From the NCBI GenBank assembly GCA_910577185.1, contig CAJTLR010000025.1:1-44767 (forward strand): DNA of 44,767 nt, written 5' to 3'. Positions 7,570 to 15,685 of the stretch are shown in pieces; the first letter of the stretch is position 1, and each line of letters starts with the position of its first letter. This stretch comes from an uncultured Acetatifactor sp. (GTDB lineage Bacteria; Bacillota; Clostridia; Lachnospirales; Lachnospiraceae). A model generated the notes under the pieces. The model was not told the DNA's origin. It ran no database searches and saw only the letters and a program-made list of their open reading frames with translations. Position numbers and translations under genes: made by a program.

Positions 7570-8772
7570 ATGGCGGAACATGCGGCTTTGGAAAATCTGG
7601 TGGTGCTTGACTTGTGCCGTGTGATTGCCGGTCCCTTCTGCGGGGCCATGCTGGCGGATCTGGGCGCCACGGTCATCAAGATAGAGATGCCGGGAAAAGG
7701 TGACGACGCCAGGGCCTACGCTCCCCATCTGAACGGGGAGAGCCTGTACTATTCCAATCTGAACCGAAATAAATATGGAATGACTCTGGACATGAAACAG
7801 GAAGCGGGAAAAGAAATCCTCCGGGAACTGGCGGAAAAGGCAGACATTCTGATCGAGAATTTCCGTCCCGGCGTCATGGACCGGCTGGGTCTTGGCTATG
7901 AGGAACTGAAAAAAGTAAATCCGCGGCTGATTTACGGGGCCGTCAGCGGTTTTGGCAGTTACGGGCGTTACCATGACAGACCGGGATACGACATCATTGC
8001 CCAGGCCATGGGCGGACTGATGAGCATCACGGGGCAGAAAGGGGATCCCCCCACCCGTTCCGGCAATGCCATGGGGGATATTCTGGGGGGACTGAATCTG
8101 ACCATAGGTGTCCTGGCTGCCGTGAACGCAAGGAGCATTACCGGGGAAGGGCAGAGAGTGGACGTGGCCCTGACAGACTGTGTGGTGGCCAGCCTGGAGC
8201 AGGCCGTACAGCGTTATTCCGTGTCAGGCCGGGTGCCCGGGCGCCGGGGAAATTCCTATGAGGCCATCGCCCCCTACGATACCTACCGGGCGAAGGACGG
8301 CTATGTGGTAATCGGCTGCGGGAATCAGAAACTGTATGAGCATTTCTGCAGAAATATCCTTGGCAGGCCGGAACTGGCGGAGGATGAAAGATTCCTGACG
8401 GTACCCCTGCGAGTGGAGAATAATCTGGTTTTAAAGGAATACTTCGAAGAGTGGACCCGGGGGAAATCCGTGATGGAAGTGACGGACATTCTGCTGAAAG
8501 AAGGGATTCCCGCAGGGCCCATCTATGACCTGAAAAATATTTTCCAGGATGCCCATATCGCAGTGGACAGGGAGATGCTGGTAGAGACCACCCACCCGGT
8601 GATGGGAAAGATTGTGCTGAACGGGAATCCGGTAAAACTGATGGGTACCAGGCCCAATGTGACCAGGAAGCCCTCCCCCGTGCTGGGGGAGGATAACAGG
8701 AAAATCCTTCTGGATTTTCTGGGCAAGACAGAAGAAGAATACAAGGCCCTGGAAGCCGTAAAGGTGATATAA
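7570..8772 (+). CDS. CaiB/BaiF family (class III) CoA-transferase
   Basis: A 400-aa cytoplasmic enzyme that moves CoA between carboxylic acids. The N-terminal part has the class III signature LDLCRVIAGPFCGAMLADLGA and later ENFRPGVMDRLGLGYEEL. Asp170, in GNAMGDILGGL, aligns with the acyl-anhydride-forming aspartate of formyl-CoA transferase (about residue 169). The length is normal for the family (380-430 aa). ATG 7570 is chosen over GTG 7561: AGAAGGAG ends just before the GTG, too close for that start but well placed for the ATG. It lies two bases after the small AtuA-like gene and so is translationally coupled. It probably activates the organic acid on which the AtuA pair acts; the acid itself cannot be deduced. 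Confidence 0.9.
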   Translation: MAEHAALENLVVLDLCRVIAGPFCGAMLADLGATVIKIEMPGKGDDARAYAPHLNGESLYYSNLNRNKYGMTLDMKQEAGKEILRELAEKADILIENFRPGVMDRLGLGYEELKKVNPRLIYGAVSGFGSYGRYHDRPGYDIIAQAMGGLMSITGQKGDPPTRSGNAMGDILGGLNLTIGVLAAVNARSITGEGQRVDVALTDCVVASLEQAVQRYSVSGRVPGRRGNSYEAIAPYDTYRAKDGYVVIGCGNQKLYEHFCRNILGRPELAEDERFLTVPLRVENNLVLKEYFEEWTRGKSVMEVTDILLKEGIPAGPIYDLKNIFQDAHIAVDREMLVETTHPVMGKIVLNGNPVKLMGTRPNVTRKPSPVLGEDNRKILLDFLGKTEEEYKALEAVKVI

Positions 8773-8888
8773 AGAGGCGGCATGCTGCCGGGAGGAAAGG
8801 TGCCTGCAGACAAAACAGTAACCAAAAACCGGGAAAGAAATCCGGGAAATAACAATATATCAAATATAACAAAACGGAGGCGGTAAGT

Positions 8889-10448
8889 ATGGAGAAAAAA
8901 TTTATCTATGATGAGCAGACAGCTGTGGTGGAGACCGGAAAAGGAAAAGTGAGAGGGTACTTTTACGACGACATGTATATTTTCAAGGGCATCCCCTATG
9001 CAAAAGCCAGAAGATTCCATGCGCCGGAACCGGTGGAACCCTGGGAGGGCGTGTTCCAGGCTGTCAGCTACGGCTGTGTATGTCCCCTTCTGGATCTGCC
9101 CAAACCCGGAGGCGAGCTGATGGTGCCCCATCGGTTCTGGGTCATGGACGAGGACTGTCTGAACCTGAACATCTGGAGTCCGGGTCTGGACGGGGAAAAG
9201 CGCCCGGTGATGGTGTGGCTTCACGGGGGCGGTTTTTTCGCAGGCTCCTCCATCGAGCAGATTGCCTATGAGGGCGAGAACATGTGTAAACTGGGCCAGG
9301 TGGTGGTAGTGTCCGTGAACCACAGGCTGAATATTCTGGGTTATTGTGACCTGTCTCCCTTTGGAGAGGAATATGCCAACTCCGGAAACGCGGGAACCGA
9401 CGATCTGGTGGCGGCGCTGAAATGGATTCATGACAACATCGAAAGCTTCGGCGGAGATCCGGAGAATGTGATCATATTCGGGCAGTCCGGCGGCGGGGCC
9501 AAGGTGACCACCCTGCTGCAGACACCGGCGGCAGACGGTCTGTATGCCAAGGGCATCAACATGAGCGGCGTCATCGGAGGCGCGCTGGCAGACGCCGGGG
9601 GAAACGGCGAGAAACTGGTCCGGGCATTGATGGAAGAGCTGAAGGCGGAGGATGTGAAGGCGCTGGAGACGGTGCCCTACGACGCCCTGGCGGCGGCCTA
9701 CAACAAGGTGAAGCCAGCCCTGGAAAAAGCAGGGGAATATGTGGGCGGCTCTCCTCATCCCAACGCATTTTACCTGGGCGAGCCTGTGGCCAACGGATTC
9801 CGGAAGGAGACGGAGCATGTGCCCCTGATGGTGGGCAGTGTGTTCGGGGAATTCGGCTCCTTCGCTCCCACACCCTATAAACGCCGGGAGATGACACCGG
9901 AGGCAGGCGCAGCCTTCGTGGAGGAAGAAGTGGGGACGGAAGAGGCCGGGGAACTGATCCGGCTGTTCCAAAAGGCATATCCGGAAAGGAATCCGGTGGA
10001 CATCATGACCATGGACTTCATTTTCCGGACACCCGAAATCGACTATATCAGGGCCAGGAGCAGCTGCAGCGGCGGCACATGGTCTTATCTTTTCAATCTG
10101 GACATGAACTTTGACGGCGGGCGCACTCCCTGGCATTGTGCGGATATCCCGTATTTCTTCCACAATACGGAGCTTGCGCCTTACACCCAGGAGGAAGGCG
10201 TCACCGAAAAGGTGGAGAAACTGATTTTCGATTCCGTCATGGCATTTGCCAGGAACGGGAATCCGGAGAATCCGGAAATGCCCTGCTGGCCCGCCTGCAC
10301 GCCGGAGAAAGAGTACACTCTGGTTATCGGAAAAGACAGCCGGGTGCGGGAGAACTTTGACCATGAATTGATTCCGGTGCTTGGAAAATGTATGGGACCC
10401 GTGTACGCCAGAAACATGGAGAAGCGGATGAAGGACGTGCAGCACTGA
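8889..10448 (+). CDS. Type B carboxylesterase (alpha/beta hydrolase)
   Basis: A 519-aa esterase of the carboxylesterase/para-nitrobenzyl esterase family. It shows the early FKGIPYAKA motif, the EDCLNLNIW motif, the oxyanion-hole segment WLHGGGFFAGS, the nucleophile elbow FGQSGGGAKV with Ser200, and a late PWHCADIPYFF with the likely catalytic His416. The elbow is G-Q-S-G-G rather than the common G-E-S-A-G-G. There is no signal peptide, so the enzyme is cytoplasmic. ATG 8889 follows a GGAGG. It sits between the CoA-transferase and the GH3 gene. The inferred role is removal of an acyl group from an imported acylated glycoside, supplying both the sugar to the glycosidases and the acid to the CoA-transferase. 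Confidence 0.88.
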   Translation: MEKKFIYDEQTAVVETGKGKVRGYFYDDMYIFKGIPYAKARRFHAPEPVEPWEGVFQAVSYGCVCPLLDLPKPGGELMVPHRFWVMDEDCLNLNIWSPGLDGEKRPVMVWLHGGGFFAGSSIEQIAYEGENMCKLGQVVVVSVNHRLNILGYCDLSPFGEEYANSGNAGTDDLVAALKWIHDNIESFGGDPENVIIFGQSGGGAKVTTLLQTPAADGLYAKGINMSGVIGGALADAGGNGEKLVRALMEELKAEDVKALETVPYDALAAAYNKVKPALEKAGEYVGGSPHPNAFYLGEPVANGFRKETEHVPLMVGSVFGEFGSFAPTPYKRREMTPEAGAAFVEEEVGTEEAGELIRLFQKAYPERNPVDIMTMDFIFRTPEIDYIRARSSCSGGTWSYLFNLDMNFDGGRTPWHCADIPYFFHNTELAPYTQEEGVTEKVEKLIFDSVMAFARNGNPENPEMPCWPACTPEKEYTLVIGKDSRVRENFDHELIPVLGKCMGPVYARNMEKRMKDVQH

Positions 10449-10469
10449 AAACGGAAAAAAGATAATAAG

Positions 10470-13121
10470 ATGACACGGAAAGGTATGGTTATATTTATGG
10501 CAAAATTTTTTGCATCCACAAGCCCGGAAATCAGCGGGCGGGAAAAACGGAATATGGAACGGGCAAGAAAAATTGCCTCCCAGGGCATGGTGCTGTTGTC
10601 CAACAACGGCGCACTGCCCCTGGCCGGGGGCGGAAAAATTGCCCTGTTCGGCAATGGCGGAAGGAAGACCGTAAAGGGAGGCACAGGCTCCGGGGACGTG
10701 AACAGCAGGTTTGTAGTGAACGTGGAGCAGGGACTGGAGGAAGCCGGTTTTCAGGTGACCACCGGGGACTGGCTGGACCGTTACGACAAGGCGGTGGAGG
10801 AAGCCAGGGCTGCCTACGGGGAAGAGATGAGGGCAGCGGTGGAAGGCAGCGGCGTCATGCCCATCCTGTATCTTTTTGACCACCCTTTCAAAGAGCCTGC
10901 GGTGCCCCCGGTGACGGAGGAGGACTGCCGGAAAGCCGATACGGATACGGCGCTGTTCATAGTGGCCCGGAATTCCGGAGAAGGGAAGGACAGAAGGCCG
11001 GTGGCCGGAGAGTACGGACTGTTCCCGGAAGAGGAAGAAAACATACGGATACTCAGAAAGCATTTCCGGAAAGTCATTATCATCCTGAATGTGGGCAGTG
11101 TGGTGGATACCGGATTTCTGCGACGGGAATCGGGAGCGGATGCCATACTGCTGATGAGCCAGGCGGGCAATATCGGCGGGTATGCCCTGGCGGATGTGCT
11201 GACCGGACAGGTGACTCCCGGCGGCAAACTTACCACCACCTGGGCAGAACGCTATGAGGATTATCCCGGGGCAGCCAGTTTCAGCCATATGAACGGTGAT
11301 GTGGATGATGAGCACTATGAGGAAGGCATCTATGTGGGTTACCGGTATTTCGACAGTTTTAATATCACGCCGGCCTATCCTTTCGGCTTTGGCCTGTCCT
11401 ACACCACTTTCCGGATGGAGACGGAGCGCGTGGAGGCAGATGGGGAAAAGGTATCCCTGAAGGTGAGGGTCACCAACACAGGAGACCGGTATGCGGGAAA
11501 AGAAGTGGTACAGGTATACTATTCCGCACCCTGGGGGAAACTGGAAAAACCTTATCAGGAACTGGCGGCTTTCGGGAAGACCGGGGAACTGGCACCGGGA
11601 GAATCCCAGTGTCTGGAAATTTCATTTCCCACTACGCGCATGGCTTCCTATGACCAGGAGCAGGCTTCCTGGATTCTGGAAAAAGGAGAGTACTGTATCC
11701 GCGTGGGAAACAGCTCCCGGAATACATCCGTGGAAGCAGTCCTTGTGCTGGATGGGGACGCGGTGACGGAGAAGCTTTCCAACCGCCTTGTCCTGGACTG
11801 TGACATGAAAGAGCTGTCCGTCAAAGGGCGGATTTCCTACAGCTATGAAGGGGAGCAGGAACAGAGAAAAGCGGCTCCCAGGATTACCATCGACGCAGGT
11901 ACGATTTCCTGCAGGGAAGCCGTGTACCGGAAGGAAAATCCCCAGCTGCCTCCTGCCCCGGGAGAGAAGATCACCATGGATGACGTGCGCTCGGGCAGGG
12001 CTTCCCTGGAGGCATTGACGGCACAGCTGACGGTGGAGGAGATGGCAGAACTCTGTGTGGGAACCGCCAGAGGCGGCATGGGCGGCAACTCCGTCATCGG
12101 TGCGGCTTCGGCAGCCTGCCCCGGCGCGGCGGGGGACACTACCTCCAGAATGATAGAGGACCGCAATATCCGGAACATGATTCTGGCAGACGGCCCCGCA
12201 GGGCTGCGGCTTTCCAGACATTTTTCGGCAGACAGGGATGGAAACCTGATTCCCGGCAGCGAAGATTCTTCCCTGGCGGAACTGGGAATGCTTGCGGGAG
12301 GAAACAAAAAACCCGTGATTCCGGAGGATGCGGTGACATACTACCAGTACTGTACCGCAATCCCCATCGCCACCCTGCTGGCCCAGACCTGGGATATGGA
12401 AACCGTTGCGGAGGCAGGGGATATCGTAGGCGGGGAGATGGAAGAACTGGGTGTGACCCTGTGGCTTGCACCGGGGATGAACATTCACAGAAATCCTCTG
12501 TGCGGACGAAATTTTGAGTATTATTCCGAAGATCCGCTGATTGCGGGAAGCTGCGCCGCGGCAGACACCCTGGGAGTGCAGAAGCACCGGGGCGTGGGCA
12601 CTACCATCAAGCATTTTGCCTTCAACAATCAGGAGGACAACCGGATGCATGTAAACGCCCACATCGGGGAGAGGGCCATCCGGGAGATTTATCTGAAATG
12701 TTTTGAGATAGCGGTGAAAACTGCCCAGCCCATGTCCATCATGACCTCCTACAACCTGATCAACGGTACCCACACGGCCAACAGCTATGACCTGCTGACT
12801 GCCATTGCCAGAGAGGAATGGGGCTTCGGGGGAATCATCATGACAGACTGGGGCACTACGGGGAGCATTGAGATGAACCCCGGACAAAAATTCAAGTACG
12901 GCTGTTCCAATGCGGCAGGCTGTGTCCGGGCAGGCAATGATCTGACCATGCCAGGCAGCCAGGCGGACGTGGATGAGATTATCCGTTCCGTGGGTGCGGC
13001 AGCGGGAGAGGTGAGCTGTCCCATTACCATGGGGGATCTGCAGGCCTGTGCCGGGAGAATGCTGAATATCATTGCACGAAGTTCCGTTTATGAGGATGCG
13101 GCGGCTTATCAGGTGCTCTGA
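10470..13121 (+). CDS. Glycoside hydrolase family 3 (beta-glucosidase/xylosidase type), reversed domain order
   Basis: An 883-aa cytoplasmic GH3 enzyme. The usual C-terminal alpha/beta sandwich comes first (about residues 40-270, with the acid/base candidate Glu171 in NSGEGKDR). A fibronectin-III-like domain follows (about 310-430). The TIM-barrel domain is last (about 510-860, with PGMNIHRNPLCGRNFEYYSEDP, KHFAFNNQE and the nucleophile Asp793 in IIMTDWG). Both catalytic regions are therefore present, in reversed order. As I recall, similar reversed enzymes occur in Ruminococcus albus and Butyrivibrio beta-glucosidases. The start is uncertain: ATGs at 10470, 10485 and 10497 are in frame and none has a strong ribosome site. 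It is followed by GH31. Whether it prefers glucosides or xylosides cannot be told. Confidence 0.9.
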   Translation: MTRKGMVIFMAKFFASTSPEISGREKRNMERARKIASQGMVLLSNNGALPLAGGGKIALFGNGGRKTVKGGTGSGDVNSRFVVNVEQGLEEAGFQVTTGDWLDRYDKAVEEARAAYGEEMRAAVEGSGVMPILYLFDHPFKEPAVPPVTEEDCRKADTDTALFIVARNSGEGKDRRPVAGEYGLFPEEEENIRILRKHFRKVIIILNVGSVVDTGFLRRESGADAILLMSQAGNIGGYALADVLTGQVTPGGKLTTTWAERYEDYPGAASFSHMNGDVDDEHYEEGIYVGYRYFDSFNITPAYPFGFGLSYTTFRMETERVEADGEKVSLKVRVTNTGDRYAGKEVVQVYYSAPWGKLEKPYQELAAFGKTGELAPGESQCLEISFPTTRMASYDQEQASWILEKGEYCIRVGNSSRNTSVEAVLVLDGDAVTEKLSNRLVLDCDMKELSVKGRISYSYEGEQEQRKAAPRITIDAGTISCREAVYRKENPQLPPAPGEKITMDDVRSGRASLEALTAQLTVEEMAELCVGTARGGMGGNSVIGAASAACPGAAGDTTSRMIEDRNIRNMILADGPAGLRLSRHFSADRDGNLIPGSEDSSLAELGMLAGGNKKPVIPEDAVTYYQYCTAIPIATLLAQTWDMETVAEAGDIVGGEMEELGVTLWLAPGMNIHRNPLCGRNFEYYSEDPLIAGSCAAADTLGVQKHRGVGTTIKHFAFNNQEDNRMHVNAHIGERAIREIYLKCFEIAVKTAQPMSIMTSYNLINGTHTANSYDLLTAIAREEWGFGGIIMTDWGTTGSIEMNPGQKFKYGCSNAAGCVRAGNDLTMPGSQADVDEIIRSVGAAAGEVSCPITMGDLQACAGRMLNIIARSSVYEDAAAYQVL

Positions 13122-13268
13122 TGGGATATTATGAGGAAGCGGACAAGGACAGTGTCCGTGTTTCCCGAATCGCAATAAGGAGTGGCTGCTGTCAGGGCCA
13201 TTCCTTTTTGCCTGAATGCGTAAGGGCAGGAACAATGCTTTAGCATAGAAGCAGGATGGAGGTACGGG
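13122..13268 (+). other. Spacer between GH3 and GH31 genes with a weak hairpin
   Basis: This 147-base gap has an imperfect stem-loop at 13143-13161 (ACAAGGAC/GTCCGTGT, loop AGT) followed by only TTT, so it is at best a weak terminator. No convincing promoter or small gene was seen. GGAGG lies upstream of the GH31 start. Confidence 0.3.
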
Positions 13269-15617
13269 ATGAAATTTCAAAACGGATGTTGGCTGTTAAA
13301 AGAGGGATTTGCAAGTTTTTCTCCCCAGCAGATATACGACTGTAAAATCACCGGGGAGGAAGTGGTGATCTGTGCCCCCACGGCCGTGGTGAACGGCCGG
13401 GGCAATACCATAGACGGCATCAATCTGACGTTGCGGATTACGGCGCCCCTGCCGGAAGTGATCCGGGTGCAGACCTGGCATCACAGGGGAGCCGTAAAGA
13501 GGGGGCCGGAATTTGAACTGACTCCGGTGACGGCGGACCAAAAAAGTCCCCTGGAAGTGGAGGAGACGGAGGCTGCCATAACCGTCAGGAGCGGGCACCT
13601 GAGCCTGGTGATTGGCAGGCAGCCCTTTGACATGCGCTACCAGCGGGACGGAAAGCTTCTGACCAGGAGTGTTCCCAGGGATCTGGCCTTTATAAAGGAA
13701 AACTGGAAGGGCATGGCTTATGACAGGGGCGCGGGGGCTTATATGCGCCAGCAGCTTGGACTGTCGGTGAACGAACAGATTTACGGTCTGGGCGAGCGGT
13801 TCGGGGCCTTTGTAAAAAACGGTCAGTCCGTGTCGGTCTGGAATGAGGACGGCGGTACCAGCACGGAGCAGTCTTATAAGAATATTCCTTTTTACTTGTC
13901 CAGCAGAGGTTACGGGGTCTTTGTGAACCATCCCCAGCGGGTGGAATTTGAGGTGGGGACGGAGCAGGTGAATAAGGTTGCGTTTTCCGTGGAGGGAGAA
14001 TGCCTGGATTATTTTGTCATGGCCGGGCCGGACGGAAAGGCAGTTCTGGAACGGTATACGGATCTCACGGGCAAACCCGCCCTGCCGGCGCCGTGGACCT
14101 TCGGACTGTGGCTGTCCACTTCCTTTACCACGGATTATGACGAGGAGACGGTGATGGGTTTTATCGACGGCATGCTGGAACGGGGAATTCCACTGTCGGT
14201 ATTTCATTTTGACTGCTGCTGGATGAAGGAATTTCACTGGACGGATTTCATCTGGGACGAGGCGGTATTTCCGGATCCGGAAGGGATGCTTGCCAGGATC
14301 AGGGCAAAGGGCATCAAAGTCTGTGTGTGGATCAATCCCTATATAGGCCAGGAGTCGGCGCTTTTTGAGGAAGGGGTGCGGGAAGGCTATTTCCTGAAAC
14401 GGCCCAACGGTGATGTGTGGCAGTGGGATATGTGGCAGTCCGGAATGGCGATTGTGGACTTTACCAACCCGGAGGCGGTCAAATGGTACCAGCGGGGGCT
14501 GGAGAAGCTGCTGGATATGGGCGTGGACTGCTTTAAAACGGATTTCGGGGAGAGAATCCCCACGGAGGTGGTCTGGCATAATGGGGCGGACCCCATGAAA
14601 ATGCATAATTTTTATCCCTATCTTTACAATCAGGCGGTGTTTGAGCTTCTGGAGAGGAAGCGGGGAAAGGGGGAGGCAGTGCTGTTTGCCCGTTCCGCCA
14701 CGGCAGGAGGACAGAAGTTCCCGGTGCACTGGGGCGGGGACTGCTGGTCGGATTACGAGTCCATGGAGCAGAGTCTCCGGGGAGGCCTGTCCCTGACCAG
14801 TTCCGGATTCGGATTCTGGAGTCATGATATCGGCGGCTTTGAGAGCAAATCCACGCCGGATGTATATAAAAGATGGTGTGCCTTCGGGCTGCTTTCCACC
14901 CATTCCAGACTGCATGGTTCCTCTTCCTACAGGGTGCCCTGGCTTTACGATGAAGAAAGTGTGGACGTGGTCCGCTTTTTCACCGGGCTGAAGGCGTTGC
15001 TGATGCCTTATCTGTACCGGAATGCCATAGAGACTTCCCGGACGGGGGTGCCCATGATGCGGAGCATGGCCCTGGAATTTCCGGATGACAGAAACTGTGC
15101 ATATCTGGCGGGGCAGTATATGCTGGGAGATTCCCTGCTGGTGGCGCCGGTGATGAACCAGGAGGGGATGGCGGAATATTATCTGCCCGGGGGAGAGTGG
15201 ACCCATTTCCTTACCGGAGAGGCCAGGGAAGGCGGCAGATGGTACAGGGAGAAACAGGACTATCTTGACATTCCCCTTTATGTGAGGGATCATTCCGTGG
15301 TGGCCGTGGGTGCATGTTGCCAGGGACCGGTCTATGATTACGCGAAAGACGTGACTTTCCGGGTATATGCACTTTCAGATGGGAGCGAAGCGGGGACAGT
15401 GGTCTATGACGGAAAAGCAAATCAGGATACCCTGGTGCAGATAGCGCGCAGGGACAGGGAATATCAGGTGGATGTGACCGGGGAGAAGCCCTGCAGGGTG
15501 GAACTGATCAATGCGGGAACCATAGCGGAGGTCCATGGGGCGGAAGCGGTGAACCGGGGCAGGAACATTATTCTTTCCTTTGAAAAGGACGGGCTTGCCA
15601 CGGTCTGCGTGAAATGA
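13269..15617 (+). CDS. yicI: Glycoside hydrolase family 31, alpha-xylosidase (YicI type)
   Basis: A 782-aa cytoplasmic enzyme releasing alpha-linked xylose from the non-reducing end, for example from isoprimeverose-type units of xyloglucan fragments. The beta-sandwich N-domain covers about residues 1-250 and contains IYGLGERFG. The catalytic barrel follows with VFHFDCCWMKEFHW, the nucleophile motif KTDFGE (Asp425) and the acid/base region WGGDCWSDYESM (Asp491). KTDFGE and GGDC(x)xxYESM are typical of E. coli YicI, which is about the same length, so alpha-xylosidase is more likely than alpha-glucosidase. ATG 13269 has AGGATGGAGG upstream. It lies between two GH3 genes, suggesting stepwise removal of alpha-xylose and beta-glucose or beta-xylose. 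Confidence 0.92.
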   Translation: MKFQNGCWLLKEGFASFSPQQIYDCKITGEEVVICAPTAVVNGRGNTIDGINLTLRITAPLPEVIRVQTWHHRGAVKRGPEFELTPVTADQKSPLEVEETEAAITVRSGHLSLVIGRQPFDMRYQRDGKLLTRSVPRDLAFIKENWKGMAYDRGAGAYMRQQLGLSVNEQIYGLGERFGAFVKNGQSVSVWNEDGGTSTEQSYKNIPFYLSSRGYGVFVNHPQRVEFEVGTEQVNKVAFSVEGECLDYFVMAGPDGKAVLERYTDLTGKPALPAPWTFGLWLSTSFTTDYDEETVMGFIDGMLERGIPLSVFHFDCCWMKEFHWTDFIWDEAVFPDPEGMLARIRAKGIKVCVWINPYIGQESALFEEGVREGYFLKRPNGDVWQWDMWQSGMAIVDFTNPEAVKWYQRGLEKLLDMGVDCFKTDFGERIPTEVVWHNGADPMKMHNFYPYLYNQAVFELLERKRGKGEAVLFARSATAGGQKFPVHWGGDCWSDYESMEQSLRGGLSLTSSGFGFWSHDIGGFESKSTPDVYKRWCAFGLLSTHSRLHGSSSYRVPWLYDEESVDVVRFFTGLKALLMPYLYRNAIETSRTGVPMMRSMALEFPDDRNCAYLAGQYMLGDSLLVAPVMNQEGMAEYYLPGGEWTHFLTGEAREGGRWYREKQDYLDIPLYVRDHSVVAVGACCQGPVYDYAKDVTFRVYALSDGSEAGTVVYDGKANQDTLVQIARRDREYQVDVTGEKPCRVELINAGTIAEVHGAEAVNRGRNIILSFEKDGLATVCVK

Positions 15618-15685
15618 AAAAAGGCCGGCAGGCGCAGGGCATGAAGGGATTTTATGCCGGAAAAAGCAGCAGAAAGGAGAAAAGG

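Noticed and set aside
8523..11315. A 930-codon open frame on the minus strand opposite the esterase and GH3 genes
   Set aside because: The plus-strand genes carry full catalytic motifs, and the minus frame reads as low-complexity His/Pro/Gly-rich sequence with no recognised domain. GC-rich codon use opens such antisense frames; similar ones are at 13296-15293, 11622-13280 and 17201-18430.
13143..13161. Terminator between GH3 and GH31
   Set aside because: The stem has a mismatch and only three Ts follow; I left it as a weak hairpin in the spacer description.
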